Below, one piece after another: positions 1-9,016 of a stretch of 64,000 bases of DNA. A program made the translations under genes and the position numbers. The stretch comes from JAMLJG01 sp035327585 (lineage in GTDB: Bacteria; Verrucomicrobiota; Kiritimatiellia; CAIVKH01). The stretch lies in contig DAOLDD010000010.1 in NCBI GenBank assembly GCA_035327585.1, positions 1 to 64,000 of the forward strand, read 5' to 3'. The first letter of the stretch is position 1, and the number at the start of each line of letters is the position of its first letter. A model generated the notes under the pieces. It ran no database searches and was not told where the DNA came from. It saw only the letters and a list, made by a program, of their open reading frames with translations.

Positions 1-321
<321 letters not shown>

Positions 322-400
322 ATTTTATTTACTTCCTCGGTGTTGGTATGGTTCCATCCTATGCAATGTTTTTTTCCGCGTGAGATATCGCGGACACCAT

Positions 401-517
401 TTCCCGGTGACCATAGCGAGGGGGAAACACCCGTTCCCATTCCGAACACGGCAGTTAAGACCCTCAGCGGCGATGGTACTGAGGTGTAGTCCTCGGGAGA
501 GTAGCACGTTGCCGGGT
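401..517 (+). rRNA. 5S ribosomal RNA
   Basis: The segment has the length (about 117 nt) and landmarks of bacterial 5S rRNA: a TCCCGGTGACCATAGCGAGG 5' arm, the loop sequence ACCCGTTCCCATTCCGAACA, and a 3' arm GTTGCCGGGT able to pair with the 5' end. It lies between the 23S end and a strong terminator, so it closes the rrn operon. The ends are set by the pairing of the terminal helix. Confidence 0.95.
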
Positions 518-528
518 TAATTTAGAAT

Positions 529-571
529 GCCGTCCCGATTCTGGAGACAGGATCGGGACGGCCTTTTTTTT
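529..571 (+). terminator. Rho-independent terminator of the rrn operon
   Basis: A perfect 11-bp stem (529-539 with 552-562) closes a 12-nt loop and is followed by eight T residues at 564-571. It sits 12 nt after the 5S gene, where an rRNA operon would end. Confidence 0.93.
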
Positions 572-583
572 GATTGTTCAAGC

Positions 584-612
584 TTGTCGATGGACGAGCC
601 GATCCCTATATT
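584..612 (+). promoter_or_regulatory. Predicted sigma70-type promoter of rpsA
   Basis: TTGTCG (584-589) and TATATT (607-612) are separated by 17 nt, a good match to the -35/-10 consensus, right after the rrn terminator. It would give a leader of nearly 90 nt before the rpsA GTG. Within that leader CGCCGG (624-629) can pair with CCGGCG (650-655); r-protein S1 genes are often autoregulated through their leaders, but regulation here is inference. Confidence 0.55.
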
Positions 613-706
613 CCCACCCTTTCCGCCGGGATCCGCGCCCGTTGCGCGTCCGGCGAAAACGTGTCGTTCCGTGTGGAGTGGCACGCCAGTCAACAGGAGA
701 TCCGTA

Positions 707-2452
707 GTGGCCAAGAAAACCAAACAACCCGTCAGCGCACCGACCGGCATGGCCGCGCTGTATGATGAAACATTGCGCAACTTCACTGAAGGTGCGATCG
801 TAACCGGCCGCGTCCTGGACGTGCGCCCCTCCGAAGTCCTCGTGGACATCGGCTACAAATCCGAGGGCATTCTGCCCATCGCTGAATTTAAATCGCCCGA
901 CGAAGTGAAGCCGGGCGACTCCATCGAAGTTCTTCTCGAAAAGCTGGAAGATGACCAGGGCATGGTCATGGTCAGCAAGCGCCGCGCGGAACAGCAGCGC
1001 AACTGGGATCGTGTGCTCGCGAATTATGTCGAAGGCGGCACCATTGCCGGCGCCGTGAAGGGCCGAGTCAAAGGCGGGCTCATTGTCGACGTGGGCGTGG
1101 ATGCGTTTCTACCGGGCTCGCAGCTCGACGTGGTTCCCGTTCGCAATCCCGAGGACTATTACGATCGGGAACTCGAATTCAAGATCATCAAAATCAATCG
1201 CGACCGCCGGAACATCGTGGTCTCGCGTCGCGAATTGCTTGAGGATCGCCGCCGCGAACAGAAGAAGACCCTCATGGTCGAAATTCAGATCGGCCAGATC
1301 CGCCACGGTTTCGTGAAGAATATCACGGACTTCGGCGCATTCGTGGATCTGAACGGCATGGATGGCCTGCTGCATATCACGGACATGAGCTGGGGTCGCG
1401 TAAATCATCCCTCCGAGGTCGTCAAGGTTGGCCAGGAGCTCGACGTGATGATCCTCGACGTCGATCGCGAAAAGGACCGTATTTCGCTCGGCTTGAAGCA
1501 GATCGCCCGCAATCCGTGGGACGACATCGAACGCAAGTACCCGGTCGGAACCCGCGTCAAGGGCAAGGTTGTGAACCTCGTCCCCTACGGCGCGTTTATC
1601 GAGATCGAAGAGGGCGTGGAAGGCATGGTCCACGTTTCCGAGATTTCATGGACCAAGCGCGTGGCCAAAGCCTCGGACGCCCTTGCGGCGGGCCAGGAAG
1701 TCGAAGCGGTCGTACTGAACGTCAATCGCGACGAGCAGAAGATCTCGCTCGGCATCCGCCAGACCGAAGCCAACCCGTGGAGCAAGGCGCAGGAAACCTA
1801 CGCCATCGGAGCGCGCGTCAAAGGCGCGGTCCGGAACTTCACATCCTATGGCGCCTTCGTGGAACTGGAGCCCGGCATCGACGGCATGATTCACGTCTCC
1901 GATATGTCGTGGACGCGCAAGATCAACCATCCGTCGGAAGTCCTCAAGAAGGGCGACGAAGTCGAGGCCGTGGTGCTCGAAGTCGACGCCGCGAACCAGC
2001 GGATCAGTCTTGGCCTCAAGCAGGCCCAGACGGACCCGTGGAGCAGCATCAGCCAGCGGTTCAAGGTTGGTCAGATGGTCAAGGGCAAGGTGTCGAAGCT
2101 CGCGTCGTTCGGCGCGTTCGTCGAAATCGACGAGGGTATCGACGGCTTGGTCCACATCAGCCAGATCAGCGACGACCGCGTCCAGAAGGTCAAGGACGCG
2201 CTGCAGCCCGGCCAGGAAGTGGAAGCCCGCGTGATCAAGATCGACGGCGTCGAACGCCGCATCGGCTTGAGCATCAAGGCGGCGAAGCTGCCGGACGACC
2301 AGTTCGTCGTAGACGATTCGATGCTGGAAGGCTTGCGTCCAGGGGAAGACCTGGTCGACCTCGCCGGCGCGTTTGACGAAGCCTTCAGCGGCGCCCCGAC
2401 GACCGAGGAATGGCATCCCGGCCAGAAGAAGAAGGAGCCCGAGGCGACCTGA
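707..2452 (+). CDS. rpsA: 30S ribosomal protein S1
   Basis: S1 binds mRNA and brings it to the 30S subunit. The 581-residue product holds six consecutive S1 (OB-fold) domains, the full number found in E. coli S1; domains 3-6 are very alike, each with the pattern GAFV(D/E) followed by G(L/M)(L/V/I)H(I/V)S. An Asp/Glu-rich tail ends in a Lys/Glu cluster. The GTG start at 707 is preferred over more upstream codons because AGGAGA lies 7 nt before it and the protein then begins V-AKKTKQP; the longer frame to 527 would run through the terminator and promoter. It stands alone after the rrn operon and is followed by a terminator. Confidence 0.95.
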   Translation: MAKKTKQPVSAPTGMAALYDETLRNFTEGAIVTGRVLDVRPSEVLVDIGYKSEGILPIAEFKSPDEVKPGDSIEVLLEKLEDDQGMVMVSKRRAEQQRNWDRVLANYVEGGTIAGAVKGRVKGGLIVDVGVDAFLPGSQLDVVPVRNPEDYYDRELEFKIIKINRDRRNIVVSRRELLEDRRREQKKTLMVEIQIGQIRHGFVKNITDFGAFVDLNGMDGLLHITDMSWGRVNHPSEVVKVGQELDVMILDVDREKDRISLGLKQIARNPWDDIERKYPVGTRVKGKVVNLVPYGAFIEIEEGVEGMVHVSEISWTKRVAKASDALAAGQEVEAVVLNVNRDEQKISLGIRQTEANPWSKAQETYAIGARVKGAVRNFTSYGAFVELEPGIDGMIHVSDMSWTRKINHPSEVLKKGDEVEAVVLEVDAANQRISLGLKQAQTDPWSSISQRFKVGQMVKGKVSKLASFGAFVEIDEGIDGLVHISQISDDRVQKVKDALQPGQEVEARVIKIDGVERRIGLSIKAAKLPDDQFVVDDSMLEGLRPGEDLVDLAGAFDEAFSGAPTTEEWHPGQKKKEPEAT

Positions 2453-2475
2453 TTCGTCACGTTTGGCGTAAATTC

Positions 2476-2511
2476 ACAGCGCCGGCCCCCGCGGGTCGGC
2501 GCTGTTTTTTT
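2476..2511 (+). terminator. Rho-independent terminator after rpsA
   Basis: ACAGCGCCG (2476-2484) pairs with CGGCGCTGT (2497-2505) across a short GC-rich loop and runs into a T tract ending at 2511. It lies 23 nt after the rpsA stop codon. Confidence 0.9.
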
Positions 2512-2556
2512 AACGGGCGTCTTGCCTGCTCTCGCGTCCGCCGTATGCTGGTCGGA

Positions 2557-3114
2557 ATGAACCCGGTATCGCGCACGCCTTGTGTATTTTTTGATCGGGA
2601 CGGAATCGTCAATCATCCGCCGGATGATGAACGACGATATGTTCTCCATGAGGACCAGTTCCATCTGCTGCCGGGTTTCGTCGATGCGCTTCGACTCGTC
2701 CTGGCACGCGGCTATAAGGCGGTCATTGTAACGAATCAGGCGGGGGTGGCGCGCGGTCGGATGACCCAGGAGGATTTGGACCGGATTCACGCCAAATTAC
2801 ATCGCCTGCTGGCCGCGGAGGGCCTTTCGCTGCACGACATTTTTGAGTGCACGGTTTACGATGAAGCGCATCCGAACCGAAAGCCGAACCCCGGCATGTT
2901 GCTGGATGCGGCCGCGAAGCACCATTTGGATTTATCCCGCTCGTGGATGATTGGTGACAACGAGAAGGATGTGCAGGCCGGCCAGCGTGCGGGGGTGTTC
3001 AAAACGGTCAAGGTGAAGCCCCAACCAACGCATACGCGGGCGGATTATCGTGTGGATGCAATGACCGACCTGCCGGGCCTCCTCGCGCAATATCTGCCGC
3101 CCGCCTCGGATTGA
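2557..3114 (+). CDS. gmhB: HAD-family phosphatase, GmhB-like (heptose bisphosphate phosphatase family)
   Basis: The family removes the 7-phosphate of D-glycero-heptose 1,7-bisphosphate during LPS core synthesis; some members act as histidinol phosphatases. The 185-residue protein shows HAD motif I FDRDG (Asp13, Asp15), motif II VTNQAGVARG, the family signature KPNPGML and the acidic motif GDNEKD. The cysteines that bind structural zinc in E. coli GmhB are mostly missing: only one Cys precedes the HPNRKPNPG segment. The start is ATG 2557, with an alternative in-frame ATG at 2545. A TATGCT hexamer at 2544-2549, 16 nt after TTGCCT (2522-2527), would put transcription at or next to this ATG. The exact substrate is uncertain. 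Confidence 0.8.
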   Translation: MNPVSRTPCVFFDRDGIVNHPPDDERRYVLHEDQFHLLPGFVDALRLVLARGYKAVIVTNQAGVARGRMTQEDLDRIHAKLHRLLAAEGLSLHDIFECTVYDEAHPNRKPNPGMLLDAAAKHHLDLSRSWMIGDNEKDVQAGQRAGVFKTVKVKPQPTHTRADYRVDAMTDLPGLLAQYLPPASD

Positions 3115-3138
3115 CCCGACCGCAAAAGGGGGTATCCT
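3111..3138 (+). promoter_or_regulatory. Possible promoter of the exosortase genes
   Basis: TTGACC (3111-3116) and TATCCT (3133-3138) are spaced by 16 nt and end 15 nt before the exosortase ATG. The -10 match is only moderate, so this is a weak prediction. Confidence 0.35.
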
Positions 3139-3153
3139 TGTACGCGGTGACTT

Positions 3154-4125
3154 ATGGATGCACGTATTTGGAGTGAACGCTGGAGGCTTGCTGCGCTGGG
3201 CCGGGAGGATCTCATCCGCATTGGATTGGCCTCGGTCATGGTCGCGTTGGTATTTGTCCTCTTTCATTTTCAGGGCAACACGACCGACGTGCGCGCGTTC
3301 GGACGCTCCGCGCTGGCGTGGATGATTGAACGCTGGGACGACGATGACGGGACCGGGGACTATTCCCACGGATGGCTGGTTCCCTTCGTCAGCGGGGCCA
3401 TCATCTGGATGAAGCGGCGCGAGATTGCCGCCGCGCCAAAGGCGGTGAGCCAGGTGGGTCTCGCGATTGTTGTCACAGCGCTGCTTTTTCACTGGCTCGG
3501 CGCCAAAGCCCAGCAGACCCGGCTTTCCTTGTTCGGGCTCGTCCTGCTCATCTGGGCGATCCCCTTTTATTTCTACGGGTGGCGGGTTGCCAAGCTGATC
3601 ATTTTCCCCTGTTCCTATCTGATTTTTTGCATCCCCCTGAACTTCCTCGACAGCCTGACCTTCCCGCTGCGCATCTTCGCGACAATCCTTTCCACGGCGA
3701 TGTTGAACGGCCTGGGTATTGCCGCCGAACGATCCGGTTCCGCCATTTACTCCATGGCGGCGGGCGGATTCAGTTTCGATGTCGCGGACCCGTGCAGCGG
3801 CATACGATCCCTGCTGGCCCTGACCGCATTAACGGCGGTGTACGCGTATTTCACCCAGCATACGTTGCTCCGCAAGTGGCTGCTCTTTCTGTCCTCCATC
3901 CCGCTGGCCATCATCGGCAACATCGCCCGTATCGTGGTGGTGGCCATCGTGGCGGAGGCGTTTGGAGAGCAATTAGCCCTCGGCCTGTTTCACGACTACT
4001 CCGGGTATGTCGTGTTCTCCGTGGCGATCGGCTTGATGCTTGGCGTCGGCGCCTTGCTTAACATGAACTTCCAGGAGATCCGCGAGCGATGGAAACACGT
4101 GCTTTTAAGCCCTACTTCATCGTAA
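3154..4125 (+). CDS. Exosortase (exosortase/archaeosortase family transpeptidase)
   Basis: Exosortases are polytopic inner-membrane cysteine proteases thought to cleave PEP-CTERM tails of exported proteins, usually in bacteria that make an extracellular polysaccharide matrix. The 323-residue protein has about eight hydrophobic segments and all three family catalytic residues: Cys214 in DPCSGIRSL, Arg259 in GNIARI and His280 in FHDYSGY. Its 3' end overlaps the EpsI-like gene by 37 nt, the usual exosortase-EpsI pairing, and a nucleotide-sugar gene follows. A candidate substrate with a PEP-CTERM-like tail lies at 15270-15941. The subtype cannot be assigned from sequence reading alone. Confidence 0.92.
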   Translation: MDARIWSERWRLAALGREDLIRIGLASVMVALVFVLFHFQGNTTDVRAFGRSALAWMIERWDDDDGTGDYSHGWLVPFVSGAIIWMKRREIAAAPKAVSQVGLAIVVTALLFHWLGAKAQQTRLSLFGLVLLIWAIPFYFYGWRVAKLIIFPCSYLIFCIPLNFLDSLTFPLRIFATILSTAMLNGLGIAAERSGSAIYSMAAGGFSFDVADPCSGIRSLLALTALTAVYAYFTQHTLLRKWLLFLSSIPLAIIGNIARIVVVAIVAEAFGEQLALGLFHDYSGYVVFSVAIGLMLGVGALLNMNFQEIRERWKHVLLSPTSS

Positions 4126-4838
4126 TCGGCCTGCTGGTGCTGACGTCCCTCGCGTTGGCCTTCACGGTCGATGTGGCGCTTTCCGACCAGGCGGGCGTCA
4201 AGGTGTACCTGCCGGACCGGGTGGGCGAGTGGAAAGGTGACGAACTGCGCTTCTGCCAGGCCCCGGCCTGTCAGGCCACGGTCTTTGAGAGTCAGATCGG
4301 GGATGATGGGCTATGCCCCAAATGCGGCGGCAAATTGGCGACGATGACGAAGGTCGAACTGGATTTGCTCCCGTCCGATACCGAAGTCTTGAAGAAGCAG
4401 TACACCTCGCCGAAGGGTGAAATCATTTACGCGTCCATCGTGATGAGCGGTCGTGAACGCGCCAGCATTCACCGTCCACAGGTCTGCCTCGTGGGGCAGG
4501 GCAACGAAATCGTCAAGAGTTCGGTCATGGATGTGCCGATGGAGGGGCGCGATGAGCTGGGTGTGATGGTGCTGGACATGTTGCGCCGCTGGCGTTCGCC
4601 GGATGGGCGGCAGGGTGAGCTGGAGTCCTACTATGCCTATTGGTTCGTCGGCAAGGAGCGCGAGACGCCGTCCCATCTTATGCGGATGTTCTGGATGGCC
4701 TCCGACCGCATCCTGTTCAACCGCGCGCACCGGTGGGCGTACATTTCCGTATCCGGGAACCGGGACCAGGCGGGTGCCTACAAGGAGGAAATTTCCTCCT
4801 TCGTTCGCCAGTTGTATCCCGAAATGGTGCTTCAGTAA
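4089..4838 (+). CDS. EpsI-like exosortase-associated protein (DUF3485) with zinc-ribbon-like insertion
   Basis: EpsI-type proteins accompany exosortases and are implicated in exopolysaccharide export. The 249-residue protein has an N-terminal membrane anchor (about residues 9-27), the DUF3485 entry motif LPDRVGEWKG (41-50) and the signature H128-RPQVCL with Cys133. Between them sits an unusual cysteine pattern, C56-x4-C61 and C76-x2-C79, resembling a zinc ribbon. The start overlaps the exosortase gene by 37 nt, so the two are probably translationally coupled. A possible downstream limit of this unit is the gap at 4839-4928. Confidence 0.85.
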   Translation: METRAFKPYFIVIGLLVLTSLALAFTVDVALSDQAGVKVYLPDRVGEWKGDELRFCQAPACQATVFESQIGDDGLCPKCGGKLATMTKVELDLLPSDTEVLKKQYTSPKGEIIYASIVMSGRERASIHRPQVCLVGQGNEIVKSSVMDVPMEGRDELGVMVLDMLRRWRSPDGRQGELESYYAYWFVGKERETPSHLMRMFWMASDRILFNRAHRWAYISVSGNRDQAGAYKEEISSFVRQLYPEMVLQ

Positions 4839-4928
4839 CGGCGCTTTTCCCGCGCCACCGCGCGGATAGTGATGCCGTGTCTTCCAACCGCCTTGACTTT
4901 GCACGGTTCAACGCATAGACCATTTCGC

Positions 4929-5900
4929 ATGTCTAGCTCACCTCCCGCGCCCAAACCCACATCCGTGATTACTGGCGGCGCCGGTTTTCTTGGATCGCAC
5001 CTCACCGATCTTTTGCTGGCCCGTGGCCACCGGGTGCTGTGCCTTGATAACCTGATCACAGGGAATCTCGATAATGTGGCTCATTTGCGGAGCAATCCGG
5101 ACTATGAGTTCATTGAGCACGATGTCACGGAGTACATCAATGTGCCCGGGCGCGTGGATTTTATCTGGCACTTCGCGTCGCCCGCGAGTCCGATCGATTA
5201 TCTCGAATTGCCCATCCAGACGCTGAAGGTCGGCGCCTTGGGCACCCACAAGGCGCTGGGGCTCGCGCGGGCCAAGCAGTCCCGCTTCATTCTCGCCTCC
5301 ACGTCGGAATGCTACGGTGATCCGTTGGTGCACCCGCAGCCGGAGACCTATTGGGGAAACGTAAATCCCATCGGCCCCCGCGGTGTGTATGACGAGGCCA
5401 AGCGATTCGCCGAGGCGATGACGATGGCCTACCATCGCTACCACGGTGTGACCACCCGCATCGTCCGCATTTTCAACACCTACGGTCCGCGCATGCGTCC
5501 GAAGGACGGTCGCGTCGTCCCGGCCTTTATCACCGAGGCGCTCAAGGGTGAACCCATAACGGTGTTCGGCGACGGAAACCAGACGCGCAGCTTTTGTTTT
5601 GTGTCCGATCTCATTGAGGGCATCTATCGCCTGATGATGAGCGATTTTGCGGAGCCGGTGAACATCGGCAATCCCAGCGAAATGACCGTCCTGCAATTCG
5701 CGCACGAGATCAAGCGGCTCTGCCAGAGCGAGTCCCCAATCGTGCATAAACCACTCCCCGTGGACGATCCGAAGATCCGTCAGCCAAACATCACCCGCGC
5801 CCGCGATTTGTTGAAATGGGAGCCGAAGGTGGTGCTGGCCGACGGCTTGCAGCAGACCATCGCATATTTCCGGGAACTGATTGAGCGACGCAAGTTGTAG
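4929..5900 (+). CDS. uxs: UDP-glucuronate decarboxylase (UDP-xylose synthase), SDR family
   Basis: The enzyme converts UDP-glucuronate to UDP-xylose using bound NAD+. The 323-residue protein has the nucleotide-binding motif TGGAGFLGS (residues 15-23), the STSECYG segment, the catalytic pair Tyr154 and Lys158 in YDEAK, and the late motif GDGNQTRSFCFVSDLI typical of this SDR group. ATG 4929 is chosen because the NAD motif then begins at the usual distance from the N-terminus; an in-frame ATG at 4869 would add 20 non-conserved residues. TTGACT at 4893-4898 could be a -35 element but the matching -10 is poor. Its place after exosortase and EpsI suggests a role in surface polysaccharide precursor supply. 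Confidence 0.9.
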   Translation: MSSSPPAPKPTSVITGGAGFLGSHLTDLLLARGHRVLCLDNLITGNLDNVAHLRSNPDYEFIEHDVTEYINVPGRVDFIWHFASPASPIDYLELPIQTLKVGALGTHKALGLARAKQSRFILASTSECYGDPLVHPQPETYWGNVNPIGPRGVYDEAKRFAEAMTMAYHRYHGVTTRIVRIFNTYGPRMRPKDGRVVPAFITEALKGEPITVFGDGNQTRSFCFVSDLIEGIYRLMMSDFAEPVNIGNPSEMTVLQFAHEIKRLCQSESPIVHKPLPVDDPKIRQPNITRARDLLKWEPKVVLADGLQQTIAYFRELIERRKL

Positions 5901-5960
5901 GCTGCATAACACGGTTGCGCGAACGGACGGGCGACTCTAAACTCCTCACAGGTTATCGAG

Positions 5961-6494
5961 ATGCGACTTCGCTATAACAGAAATGACGGCACCCAGATGG
6001 AATTCCAACTGGCGGAACAGCCGATCACCATCGGTCGCAGCGCCGACGCGGACATCGTTCTGCTCGACGAGCGCGTCTCCCGCATTCACTGCGGCGTGCG
6101 CCTGTGGGATGGTGATTTCTACATCAAGGATCTCAAATCCCGGAACGGCACCTGGGTCAACAGCGAAAAGGTGGATGTGGCCAAACTCAAGGCGGGCGAC
6201 GCGATCCGCGTGGGGTCCACCACCTTCAGCTTCGAGCAGGACCCGTCCGTCGGAACCGACACGGCTATTCACGAGATCGAAGGAAAAATGGATCTGGGCA
6301 AGGGCTACACGACCATTCTCCGCGAAATCGTCGACGACTCGTCCTCGCCTCGCCGCCCGGTTGCCGTCGCGCCGGTTGTCGTGAGTGAACCGCCGCGCAT
6401 TCCGCTGGAAGACCCCGAACCGGAACCCGCGCCACAGGCTGCCGGCATGCCGCGCCGCCGGCCGATCACGATCAAGATCAAGCGTAAGGAATAA
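5961..6494 (+). CDS. FHA domain protein
   Basis: FHA domains bind phosphothreonine peptides. The 177-residue protein carries one clear FHA domain at about residues 20-95, with TIGRSADADIVL, the SRIHC core and SRNGTWVN in canonical order. The second half is Pro/Glu/Arg-rich with no recognised domain and ends in a basic RRRPITIKIKRKE-type tail. No Ser/Thr kinase is in the window, so its partner is unknown. The gene runs towards gyrA and the two stop codons are only a few bases apart. Confidence 0.88.
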   Translation: MRLRYNRNDGTQMEFQLAEQPITIGRSADADIVLLDERVSRIHCGVRLWDGDFYIKDLKSRNGTWVNSEKVDVAKLKAGDAIRVGSTTFSFEQDPSVGTDTAIHEIEGKMDLGKGYTTILREIVDDSSSPRRPVAVAPVVVSEPPRIPLEDPEPEPAPQAAGMPRRRPITIKIKRKE

Positions 6495-6500
6495 ATTCCC

Positions 6501-9011
6501 TTACGTTTCCGGGTTCAGGATCGGGTAGTCGCTGTTCCCGCCCTGCGGGACGATCTCCCCCTCGGTTGAGGGTGCATCCTCATCGTCCGGCTCAACCGGG
6601 GTGGCCGACACTACGCGGTCATCCTTGTCGAGATTGATGATGCGGACGCCCTGCGTATTCCGGCTGATCAGCCGGACATCGTGCACGCCGATCCGAATCA
6701 TCTGGCCCTGTTCCGTGATCAGCATCAGCGCATCCTTGTCGCCCACCGCGTGCGCACCGACCAGCGCGCCGTTGCGGTCGGAGGTTTTCATTGCGATGAC
6801 GCCCTTGCCCGCGCGCTTCTGCGAGGGGTATTCGTCAAATGCCGTGCGCTTCCCGTATCCATTTTCCGATATGCAGAGCAGGGTGGTGGCGGGGTCCACG
6901 GTTTCGATCGAGACGACCGCGTCGTTCTCCTTGTCGAGCTGGATGCCCCAGACGCCCACGGTGTCGCGGCCCTGGTCGCGCAGTTGCGTCTCGGCGAACC
7001 GGATGCTCATGCCGTGGCGCGTGACCAGCATCAATTCGTCGTTCCCGCCGGTGAGCCGCACGCCAATCAGGCGGTCGCCCTCCTCAACCGAAATCGCGAT
7101 GATGCCGCCGGCGCGAGGATTGCCGAAGGCCGCGAGGTTCGTCTTCTTCACCAATCCTTTTTCGGTGGCGAACACCAGGAATTGCGTTTCGGGAAACTCG
7201 CGCACCCGGATCAGCGCCGCGATTTTCTCCTCGTTGCTGATTTCGAGGAAGTTGACCAGGGCTTTCCCGCGCGCGGCGCGCCCGGCTTCCGGCACCTCGT
7301 GCACCTTCTTCCAATGTACGCGCCCGTGCTGCGTGAAAAACAGAAGGTGATCATGCGTGGAGGCGGTGAAGACGTGTTCGACGTAATCCTCCTCCTTCGT
7401 ATCCATGCCGACGACGCCCTTGCCGCCGCGTTTCTGCTGGCGGAACGTGGAGATCGGCATGCGCTTGATGTAGCCGCCGTGCGTCAGCGTGATGATGCAT
7501 CCGCGGTCCGCGATCAGGTCCTCAATCGCGATTTCGCCCTCGTCGGGCACCACGGCCGTGCGGCGTTCATCGGCGTACAGTTTCCGGATTTCCAGCAGGT
7601 CTTCCTTGATAACGTTGTAAATCTTGCGTTCGCTGGCCAGCAGGTCGCGCAGGTAGTTGATCAGCTTGATCAGTTCGAGATATTCCGCCTCGATCTTGTC
7701 GCGCTCCAGCCCGGTGAGCTGGTAGAGGCGCATGTCGAGGATCGCGTTCGCCTGAATTTCGGAAAGACCGAAGCGCGAAATGAGCTGGCCGCGCGCCTCA
7801 TCGCGGTTTTTCGACTCGCGGATGATTTTTACCACCGCATCCAGGTTGTCGAGGGCGATCTTGAGGCCCTCGAGGATGTGTGCGCGCGCCTCCGCCTTCG
7901 CGAGGTCAAACTCCAGCCGCCGCTTGGTGACCTCAAACCGATGGTCCAGGTAGCATGTCAGGATTTGCTTGAGATTCAGGACGCGCGGCCGCCCCTTGTC
8001 GATCGCCAGCATGATGGCGCCGAACGTCGTCTCCATCTGCGTCTGGCGGAACAGGTTGTTCAGCACGACCTGCCCGACGACGCCCCGCTTGAGTTCGACC
8101 ACGATTCGGATGTTCTCGTCCGACTCGTCGCGAATATCCGAAATGCCATCAATCTGCTTTTCGCGCACCAGGTCGGCCATTTTTTCGATGAGGGTGGCCT
8201 TGTTCACCGCATACGGGATCTCGGTGATGATAATCGCTTCGCGGCTCGCGGATTCCTCGATCGTGGCGCGCCCGCGCACCTTGAGCAGGCCGCGGCCCGT
8301 CTCGTACATCTGGCGGATCGCCTTGACGCCGTGAATGACGCCGCCGGTCGGGAAGTCCGGCCCCTTGACGAACCCCATCAGTGCGTCGATGGTCGCTTCG
8401 GGCTGATCGATCAGGTGTACGCAGGCATCCACCACCTCGCCCAAGTTGTGCGGCGGGATGTTGGAGGCCATGCCGACCGCGATGCCGGTGCTGCCGTTGA
8501 CCAGCAGGTTTGGCGCGCGGCAAGGCAGGACCTTGGGCTCCTCCGTCTGCTCGTCAAAATTCGGCTGCATATCGACCGTGTTCTTGTCGATGTCGCGCAG
8601 CATCTCCTCGGCCAGCGCCTCAAGGCGGCACTCGGTGTACCGGTACGCCGCGGGCGGGTCGCCGTCGATGGAACCGAAGTTGCCCTGGCCCTCGACCAGC
8701 GTGTAGCGCATGTTCCACGGCTGCGCGAGACGCACCAGCGCGTCGTACACCGAGGCGTCGCCGTGCGGGTGGTATTTCTTCAGCACTTCGCCGACCACGC
8801 CCGCGCACTTCGAGTAACGCTTGTTGTGCAGCAGGCCCTCGTCGTACATCGCGTACAGGATGCGCCGGTGCACCGGCTTTAGCCCGTCGCGCGCATCCGG
8901 CAGCGCACGGCCAATGATGACGGACATCGAATAGTCGATGTACGCCTTCTGCATCTCGTCTTCGATGTTGATCGGGTCGATTCGGTCCGCTGCGTTGGGT
9001 GGGGTGTCCAT
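6501..9011 (-). CDS. gyrA: DNA gyrase subunit A
   Basis: GyrA makes and reseals the double-strand break during ATP-driven negative supercoiling. The 836-residue product has the catalytic tyrosine in the AYRYTECRLE segment, the QRDR segment KYHPHGDASVYDALV, and the C-terminal pinwheel with a GyrA box QKRGGKG, which marks it as gyrase rather than topoisomerase IV. At the position equivalent to E. coli Ser83 the residue is Ala, while the Asp87 equivalent is kept. The tail is acidic. The gene follows gyrB on the same strand with a GxxExxY gene lodged between them; only 5 nt separate that gene's stop from the gyrA ATG. Confidence 0.97.
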   Translation of the reverse strand: MDTPPNAADRIDPINIEDEMQKAYIDYSMSVIIGRALPDARDGLKPVHRRILYAMYDEGLLHNKRYSKCAGVVGEVLKKYHPHGDASVYDALVRLAQPWNMRYTLVEGQGNFGSIDGDPPAAYRYTECRLEALAEEMLRDIDKNTVDMQPNFDEQTEEPKVLPCRAPNLLVNGSTGIAVGMASNIPPHNLGEVVDACVHLIDQPEATIDALMGFVKGPDFPTGGVIHGVKAIRQMYETGRGLLKVRGRATIEESASREAIIITEIPYAVNKATLIEKMADLVREKQIDGISDIRDESDENIRIVVELKRGVVGQVVLNNLFRQTQMETTFGAIMLAIDKGRPRVLNLKQILTCYLDHRFEVTKRRLEFDLAKAEARAHILEGLKIALDNLDAVVKIIRESKNRDEARGQLISRFGLSEIQANAILDMRLYQLTGLERDKIEAEYLELIKLINYLRDLLASERKIYNVIKEDLLEIRKLYADERRTAVVPDEGEIAIEDLIADRGCIITLTHGGYIKRMPISTFRQQKRGGKGVVGMDTKEEDYVEHVFTASTHDHLLFFTQHGRVHWKKVHEVPEAGRAARGKALVNFLEISNEEKIAALIRVREFPETQFLVFATEKGLVKKTNLAAFGNPRAGGIIAISVEEGDRLIGVRLTGGNDELMLVTRHGMSIRFAETQLRDQGRDTVGVWGIQLDKENDAVVSIETVDPATTLLCISENGYGKRTAFDEYPSQKRAGKGVIAMKTSDRNGALVGAHAVGDKDALMLITEQGQMIRIGVHDVRLISRNTQGVRIINLDKDDRVVSATPVEPDDEDAPSTEGEIVPQGGNSDYPILNPET

Positions 9012-9016
9012 AAGAT

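Noticed and set aside
527..706. N-terminal extension of rpsA
   Set aside because: It would be translated from within the rrn terminator and through the promoter; the GTG at 707 has a proper ribosome binding site.
6681..8882. 733-codon plus-strand open frame opposite gyrA
   Set aside because: Antisense shadow of gyrA with no recognisable motif.
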